This document shows, one piece after another, positions 59,283 through 64,000 of a stretch of 64,000 bases of DNA. The position numbers were made by a program, and so were the translations under genes. Positions within the stretch are counted from its first letter, which is position 1. Every line of letters starts with the position of its first letter. The stretch spans positions 3,484,501 through 3,548,500 of the forward strand of contig NZ_CP151943.1 in the NCBI RefSeq assembly GCF_038592905.1, written 5' to 3'. Source of the DNA: Neobacillus sp. FSL H8-0543 (GTDB lineage: Bacteria > Bacillota > Bacilli > Bacillales > Cytobacillaceae). The notes beneath the pieces were generated by a model. It saw only the letters and a program-made list of their open reading frames with translations. It did not search any database and was not told the DNA's origin.

Positions 59283-59371
59283 GTCAACTAACCTGCCCGT
59301 TAACACAATAAGAAAAGCCACCAAAATGGCAGCTGGTTCTTCAAGTATCGCCCCCGTTAATGCAATAAGAA
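59283..59371. repeat. Junction repeat J5 with hairpin
   Basis: GTCAACTAACCTGCCCGTTA, an imperfect hairpin (AGCCACC / GGCAGCT region), then CGCCCCCGTTAATGCAATAA. The CCCGTTA-x-AATAAG motif flanks the hairpin on both sides. Confidence 0.62.
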
Positions 59372-59445
59372 CTGAGCTTCTATTATCCAGCTTACCAAAC
59401 GTGATAAATCTGTTTAATTGTTATTTGGCATGGCTGCGGGTTTAT

Positions 59446-59742
59446 TTAATAAACAATGTCGCGTAGGAATGGCATAACAACCCCCATGACAAACAAAGCG
59501 ATGGCGACGTAAAGGATGGTTCCGGCTATTGGTAGAATCCATTTTTGCTTCTTGTATTGGAACCAGTAATTAACTGCCCACATGACGAGCAGAAAACCAA
59601 TAAGACCGAATTTAAATATATCAGAGATGGGGTCTTGGGCTGGGCTAATATTTACTACAGAGAAAAACGCAAGAAAAGCGATAGCTCCTAATAGGATTAA
59701 ATTGACAACATGCACGACAATTTTATAAGAATTGTTATTCAT
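59446..59742 (-). CDS. 98-aa membrane protein of unknown function
   Basis: Three hydrophobic helices (about 8-28, 43-60 and 68-90), with a short basic loop (YKKQKW) before the last. I do not recognise a family. GGTGGAGATTTA precedes its ATG. It is the only gene between junctions J5 and J6. Confidence 0.68.
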   Translation of the reverse strand: MNNNSYKIVVHVVNLILLGAIAFLAFFSVVNISPAQDPISDIFKFGLIGFLLVMWAVNYWFQYKKQKWILPIAGTILYVAIALFVMGVVMPFLRDIVY

Positions 59743-59943
59743 TAAATCTCCACCCCGTTCATTTATAGTTCACAATCTCATTTTATTAATAACATTTTAT
59801 CAAACTTTTATATAAATTATCGTTCTTTCTTATAGAGAAACAAACGTTATTTCAAAGCCAGATGATAAAACAACGAACAAAACATTAGTAAAGGACCCTC
59901 ATTATCTACTCCCCTTCCCATCTGAATTAAACAAACATTGCTT

Positions 59944-60030
59944 ATTCAACTAACCTGCTTCGTTACTTGAAGTAGAAAGGGGCATTACCTTTGTTTAAGT
60001 AATGCCCCCGTTAGTTACATAAGATAGTTA
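59944..60030. repeat. Junction repeat J6 with perfect hairpin
   Basis: TTCAACTAACCTGCTTCGTT, then GGGGCATTAC / GTAATGCCCC as a perfect 10-bp stem, then CGTTAGTTACATAAG. In the minus direction the hairpin is followed by TTTCT, terminator-like. Confidence 0.65.
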
Positions 60031-60166
60031 GCTTTTATTTTTACAAGAACATATTATTTCTTTTTTCGCGTATAAAGTGAATAAGCTACCAATATATTAA
60101 GGATTGTACGCTTATTTTTAAAAAAACCCTCCAATTATGGAAGGTTATTCTTATCTAGTATTCTTA

Positions 60167-60334
60167 TTAAAAATCTTCATCTTCGTTCATAGAAATAATA
60201 TAACAATCTTCACAAACATTATCCTCGTTTAAAGTTGCTTCATCACCACAGGCTTCACATTCACCTTTATGATCGTCTTTAAATTCATACTCTTCTTTAC
60301 CTGTCCACCAATAAACGATTTTCTTTGGATCCAT
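60167..60334 (-). CDS. 55-aa zinc-ribbon-like protein
   Basis: The frame reads MDPKKIVYWWTGKEEYEFKD, then DHKGECEACGDEATLNEDNV, then CEDCYIISMNEDEDF. Two CxxC pairs 15 residues apart suggest a zinc ribbon in a very acidic protein. The family is unknown. GGAGAGAT precedes ATG 60334. It lies 20 bp after the broken barstar gene on the same strand, so the two were probably one transcript. Confidence 0.65.
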   Translation of the reverse strand: MDPKKIVYWWTGKEEYEFKDDHKGECEACGDEATLNEDNVCEDCYIISMNEDEDF

Positions 60335-60354
60335 TTTAAAATCTCTCCTTTTCT

Positions 60355-60616
60355 CTAAACCTCATAGAAAACTCCATAACCATAGAATCTACGTAGAATC
60401 TGATTCACCAACTGCAATATTCCTAAGTCTTTTCTTGATTTAGCAGTATTTTTCCAAATAATTGTGAATTCTTCTTGACTATCTATATCTCCGAATCCCC
60501 CCATCAAGGTTCCCATTCCATTGGTATTTCCCTGAAAGCACTTGATTTGAAAACGCCTTACAAAAACCTTTAAAATCGGAAAAATTATTTCCATCCATAA
60601 CGAAAAACTTTTCCAT
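60355..60616 (-). pseudogene. Barstar-family gene broken by a frameshift and small deletion
   Basis: ATG 60616, preceded by AGAGGTG, reads MEKFFVMDGNNFSDFKGFCK, then AFSNQVLSGKYQWNGNLD, the start of a barstar fold. Past that point the family sequence continues only in another frame: GGFGDIDSQEEFTIIWKNTA and KSRKDLGILQLVNQILRR. The residues normally joining NLDA to RGGFG are missing. So the gene has lost about 16-20 bases and its frame. Barstars inhibit ribonuclease toxins; no barnase is seen nearby. Confidence 0.65.
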
Positions 60617-60666
60617 AACAGCACCTCTAATACAAACTTTTATGCTAATTTTATCATATGGTCTTA

Positions 60667-60711
60667 TTGAACTAAACTGCTTCGTTAGCTTAAGTACAAT
60701 CTTTCACAAAG
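60667..60711. repeat. Junction repeat J7
   Basis: TTGAACTAAACTGCTTCGTT, then AGCTTAAGTACAATCTTTCA and CAAAG. It lies upstream of the barstar remnant and is the last junction of the run. Confidence 0.6.
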
Positions 60712-60899
60712 TCAGCAAAAAAAAATATCTTTTGCTGCGTAGTATTTAGTCTACTACGTAATACTACCCTAAAATCAGTCCCGTCTGCGCAAGGCTGGTC
60801 TTGTTTAATCAAATTTGTTAACATTCTTGATACTCCAAACTATAGATTTATTCCTCCTATTACCAGTAAGATTGCGGTGGGAAGCGTCTTGTCATTCTT

Positions 60900-60967
60900 T
60901 GGTATACTTCATGTCATTTAGTGGTAAATACAATGTCAGAAGTGGTGCATTTCAATAGCTGTAATCA
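60900..60967 (-). repeat. 68-bp repeat, right copy (inverted)
   Basis: Reverse complement aligns without gaps to 55379-55446 (about 46/68). It stands outside J7, so the two copies bracket all junctions J1-J7. No frame is seen in it. Confidence 0.5.
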
Positions 60968-60996
60968 GAATGATAAGCAAAATAATTAAATGAGGA

Positions 60997-61040
60997 AGGC
61001 TGTCACTTTTTATGTGGGTGTCAGCCATTTTCTTATTTTA
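60997..61040 (+). terminator. Hairpin before the yoxD-like gene
   Basis: GGCTG-CAC and GTG-CAGCC pair imperfectly around TTTTTAT, followed by ATTTTCTTATTTT. It probably insulates the next gene. Confidence 0.6.
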
Positions 61041-61132
61041 CCTACATAAACGAGATATTAGAGAAAAATATTTTAGACGTATATAATAGAGTGGATTGGT
61101 AAATTTGTATATACAAGAAGGAGCTGTTTGTT

Positions 61133-61855
61133 TTGGTACAATCTTTAACAGGGAAGGTAGCTTATATAACAGGTGCAGGAAGAGGGATTGGAAAAGCGAC
61201 TGCCATCGCACTTGCGAATGAAGGGGTTAACCTTGGTTTACTTGCAACCACTGAATCAAATTTAAAGCAAGTAGCAAGTATTGTGGAAGGACTAGGAGTA
61301 AAGGTTGCTTATGCAGCAGTGGATGTTTCAAACTTAGAGCAAGTCCAACAAGCTATTGAGAAGCTAACAAACCAATTAGGCAAAGCCGATATTCTGATTA
61401 ATAGTGCGGGAACGAGTAAATTTGCTTCCCTTTTAGACATGGATCCAGAAGAATGGAAAAGGATCATTGACGTGAATCTAATGGGTACCTATTATGTCAC
61501 ACGGTCCGTTCTTCCTCAATTGATTGAAAAAAATAGTGGAGACGTGATCAATATTTCCTCCACCAACGGCTTGAATGGGGCGGCTACATCCAGTGCGTAT
61601 AGTGCTTCAAAATTCGCTGTCATTGGATTTACTGAGTCATTAGCACAAGAGGTTCGCAGAAATAATATCCGGGTAACGGCTTTAACTCCAAGTACAGTCG
61701 CAACGGACATGGCACTTGATTTGAAACTAATCCCTGAAAACGATGAAAAGTATATGCAACCAGAAGATATTGCTGAACTGATCGTTTCTCAATTGAAATT
61801 AAATCAACGAGTCTACATAAAAACAGCTAGCATATTGGCTACAAATCCATTCTAA
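61133..61855 (+). CDS. yoxD: 3-ketoacyl-ACP-reductase-like SDR (YoxD type)
   Basis: 240-aa classical SDR. It has [23 protein letters not shown], catalytic Ser in INISSTNG and YSASK. It closely resembles B. subtilis YoxD (FabG-like), including the C-terminal [25 protein letters not shown]. It is not in a fatty-acid operon, so the natural substrate is uncertain. TTG 61133 follows AAGGAG by 9 nt. A strong hairpin follows. Confidence 0.87.
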   Translation: MVQSLTGKVAYITGAGRGIGKATAIALANEGVNLGLLATTESNLKQVASIVEGLGVKVAYAAVDVSNLEQVQQAIEKLTNQLGKADILINSAGTSKFASLLDMDPEEWKRIIDVNLMGTYYVTRSVLPQLIEKNSGDVINISSTNGLNGAATSSAYSASKFAVIGFTESLAQEVRRNNIRVTALTPSTVATDMALDLKLIPENDEKYMQPEDIAELIVSQLKLNQRVYIKTASILATNPF

Positions 61856-61869
61856 TAACTACTATTCAA

Positions 61870-61916
61870 GAGCCTCCCCCCGTCGGATAAAAGTATTACA
61901 CGCCGGGGGCAGGCTC
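61870..61916 (+). terminator. Terminator of yoxD-like gene
   Basis: GAGCCTCCCCCC and GGGGGCAGGCTC pair around a long loop, followed by TATTTATA. Between here and 62214 I see only a doubtful 37-codon frame at 62070-62183. Confidence 0.65.
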
Positions 61917-62213
61917 TATTTATAGAGCTACCGAAAAATGTAAAGAGTAAAATTTATGAAAAATATGGTTAAGTATACATAGTTATTAATTAGAATATAG
62001 GAGACCCTAATGTCCTCACTTCGCAGTATACCTATTAGTGATTGTTTTTTTATCTCAAACCTCACTTAAATGAATCTAGGTGCAATGGTGAGATTTTGTA
62101 TCAAGAGGGTATATCAGCACCGAATACCAGGCCTTTATCAGCATACGAAACCATTAATTAAAACGTTTGTTGAAGAGGAATGATCGATAAATCGAGCCAA
62201 TCGTTCCACTTTC

Positions 62214-63119
62214 TTACTTAAGGGTTTTTATCAAAAAAATGTTATTTACCAGTTCAATCAGTTTTTTACTGGGTAGCTGCAATGCTTCCTCATCATAAAC
62301 CATGTAAAAGCTTCTGAGAAAACGGAATTCTTTAATTTCTATGTGTTTTAATGTCTGTAACTCAAGCTCTTTCTTCACTGCGTGCCTCGATAGAATGGAA
62401 ACTCCCAAGCCTGCTTCCACTGCTGATTTGATGGCTTCTGTTTGCTCTAACTCAATCACGATGTTGAGTTTCATAGGATCCACATGATTTCTACGAAGGG
62501 TATCTTCAATAACTTGTCTCGTCCCTGACCCCATTTCACGAATAATAAACGGAAGGGTGAATAACTCTTCAATAGATAGACATTCCTTCTCAGATAACCA
62601 ATGGTTCGGCGGAGCGATGACAATCAGTTCATCCTCTGCAAAGGGAACTTGCTTTAACGATGGATATGATAGCATTGATTCAATAAACCCTAGGTTAATT
62701 TCACGATTTTTTAATTTATCAATAATGTATCTTGAGTTGAATACTTTAAAACGAATAGCTACTTTCGGGTACAATTTATTAAAATCGGCTAAAACGAAGG
62801 GAAGGATGTGCTCCCCAATTGTAAGGCTTGCACCGACCTGTAAATCTCCGTGAACGAATCCTTTTAGTTCCTGTAATTCATTGGTGGTTTCGTTCATAAT
62901 CGAAAACAATTTTTGAACCTGTTTATATAAGATCTCTCCAGCTGGGGTTAATGACATCTTTTTCGTTGTCCGTTCAAATAATTGGCAATCCCAATGGTCC
63001 TCTAACTGTTTGATTTGTATGCTTACAGAGGATTGGGAGAGGTGAAGATCTTTTGCTGTTTGTGAGAAGCTCTTGTTATTTGCTGCCACATAAAATACTT
63101 TTAAATAATCAAGATTCAT
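62214..63119 (-). CDS. LysR family regulator, CysL-like
   Basis: 301 aa. The winged helix-turn-helix covers residues 1-60 (MNLDYLKVFYVAANNKSFSQ, LSQSSVSIQIKQLEDHW). The ligand-binding domain covers ~90-290 and includes FVHGDLQVGASLTIGEHILP and REMGSGTRQVIE. It resembles CysL/YeiE-type regulators, which control sulfur or anion transport genes. ATG 63119 follows AGGAGGAAAGT. It lies after the YeiH-type gene in the same direction, supporting a functional link. Confidence 0.85.
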   Translation of the reverse strand: MNLDYLKVFYVAANNKSFSQTAKDLHLSQSSVSIQIKQLEDHWDCQLFERTTKKMSLTPAGEILYKQVQKLFSIMNETTNELQELKGFVHGDLQVGASLTIGEHILPFVLADFNKLYPKVAIRFKVFNSRYIIDKLKNREINLGFIESMLSYPSLKQVPFAEDELIVIAPPNHWLSEKECLSIEELFTLPFIIREMGSGTRQVIEDTLRRNHVDPMKLNIVIELEQTEAIKSAVEAGLGVSILSRHAVKKELELQTLKHIEIKEFRFLRSFYMVYDEEALQLPSKKLIELVNNIFLIKTLK

Positions 63120-63203
63120 TACTTTCCTCCTGAGGTTGCAACATCCATTTAACACTATACTACTAGAAATGAAGAAAAGTGACCTTATTAATTGAGCTAT
63201 CTT

Positions 63204-64000
63204 TTAAAAAAGACGATAGATAAATAGTAGAAGTGGAGAAATCGAGAGAAGTGCCAAGAATCCAAGTACTGCCACTCCAACTGGTTTCACTCCGGCTTTT
63301 TTAAAATCTGCCCATTTAATATTTAATCCTAGGCCAGCCATTCCCATTGCTAATAAATAGGTACTTAATAAAAGAAAAAATTGGGAGCCGCCCTTTGGAA
63401 TCCATTGTAAAGTATTGATCAAACTCATTAAGAGGAATCCAAAGATAAACCACGGAATCGGCAAGTCCTTAATATTTCCGTCCTGTTTTGAGTTCTTTCT
63501 ATTAATAAAACTAATGAACAGAGCAACTGGGATTAGAAGTAACACTCTTCCTAATTTGACAAGGATTGCGGAATCACTTCCTATATCTCCACTCGGTATC
63601 CCAGCAGCAACTACATGTGCTAGTTCGTGTAATGTAGCTCCTACCAACACTCCATATTCGGTGTCAGTGATTGGTAAGTAGGGAAAAAGAAAGATGTATA
63701 GTAGGGCACCGACAGTCCCAAGGACAGCAATACATGATACAGCAATGGCCGTTTGCTCTTGTTTTCCTCTAATGATAGGAGATATAGCTATAATTGCGGC
63801 TGCTCCACATATTGCTGTGCCTGCAGCCACTAAAGTGGTTAATTGTTTGTCCGTTTTAAAAAGTTTACCAAGGAAGAGAATAAATAACATGGTAAATGTA
63901 ATTACAATTACGTCAATTAGCAGAATTGGCAAGCCTGCATTTAGGATGTCAGTCAAATCAAGTCTAAATCCTAGAAAAATGATTCCAACCCGCAATAATC
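63204..64000 (-). CDS. YeiH family putative sulfate exporter (5' end beyond window)
   Basis: At least 263 residues of a polytopic membrane protein of the YeiH/PSE family: MRVGIIFLGFRLDLTDIL, VAAGTAICGAAAIIAISPII, GATLHELAHVVAAG and GLNIKWADFKKAG. The frame is open to the window edge, and a full protein is near 330-340 aa, so about 70 N-terminal residues are outside. The substrate is not proven for the family. The adjacent LysR gene is the usual neighbour. Confidence 0.85.
   Translation of the reverse strand, partial: LLRVGIIFLGFRLDLTDILNAGLPILLIDVIVITFTMLFILFLGKLFKTDKQLTTLVAAGTAICGAAAIIAISPIIRGKQEQTAIAVSCIAVLGTVGALLYIFLFPYLPITDTEYGVLVGATLHELAHVVAAGIPSGDIGSDSAILVKLGRVLLLIPVALFISFINRKNSKQDGNIKDLPIPWFIFGFLLMSLINTLQWIPKGGSQFFLLLSTYLLAMGMAGLGLNIKWADFKKAGVKPVGVAVLGFLALLSISPLLLFIYRLF

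Noticed and set aside
57844..60030. Calling the junction repeats integron attC sites
   Set aside because: The core does not fit RYYYAAC/GTTRRRY and no integron integrase is present; only the architecture is similar.
60355..60624. Taking the 89-codon frame as an intact gene
   Set aside because: Its first ~30 residues are the wrong frame of a barstar start; the ribosome site serves ATG 60616 in the other frame.

Overview
The window is chromosomal DNA of a low-GC, endospore-forming Firmicute, a Bacillus-like member of the Bacillaceae. The evidence is gene content and order: spore proteins SspK and SspE, the recX-yfh block, the ygaB-ygaC-ygaD-ygaE-hemL2-bcp-perR-ygzB-ygxA block running into an rRNA operon, and a 16-tRNA cluster in the same order I recall for Bacillus subtilis rrnD-trnD. 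The genus cannot be fixed from sequence alone.

Layout. 0-6.7 kb: a short UvrC-like nuclease, the DesK/DesR membrane-fluidity two-component system, an AidB-like acyl-CoA dehydrogenase, a MerR/TipA-type regulator with its own 19-bp-spacer promoter, and a YdcF-like membrane protein. 6.8-15.0 kb: a complete ornithine-to-arginine run argC-argJ-argB-argD-argF, then argG and argH, with ArgR-like boxes at argC and argG. 15.1-16.6 kb: a SAM (S-box) riboswitch controlling homoserine dehydrogenase. 17-26 kb: yfhD, yfhE, recX, an SDR, yfhH, sspK, yfhJ, a striking 52-bp tandem repeat array, yfhP, mutY, yfhS, fabL, sspE, ygaB and ygaC. 26-41.7 kb: ABC transporter YgaD, an ECF sigma/anti-sigma pair, YgaE, the glutamate synthase large subunit, HemL2, a small ion channel, Bcp, a cobalamin adenosyltransferase, PerR with a Per box, YgzB and YgxA. 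41.7-48.7 kb: two rrn promoters, 16S, 23S, 5S and 16 tRNAs.

48.7-64 kb is accessory in character: a cytosine-deaminase-like amidohydrolase, a second ECF sigma operon, DUF4240 and DUF2085 proteins, a 31-codon hydrophobic peptide gene, a phosphatase, a DoxX protein and a dioxygenase remnant. Then comes a 5-kb run of single-gene units, all on the minus strand: an SDR with degenerate catalytic residues, a 34-aa membrane peptide, VanZ, a serine hydrolase, a 98-aa membrane protein, and a zinc-ribbon protein with a broken barstar gene. These units are separated by related intergenic repeats with a conserved core (GTACTTAAACTAACGGGCAG in the gene direction), often next to a variable hairpin, and the run is bracketed by a diverged 68-bp inverted pair. 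This looks like a gene-cassette array and is my leading candidate for an undescribed system. It could also be a family of repeated terminators. The window closes with a YoxD-type reductase, a CysL-like LysR regulator and the 3' part of a YeiH-type exporter gene.

Other non-coding structure includes four copies of a GC-rich, transposase-less inverted-repeat element, a pair of look-alike terminator-ending elements after two unrelated genes, and a tRNA-Phe gene with a duplicated 5' part and an altered acceptor stem.
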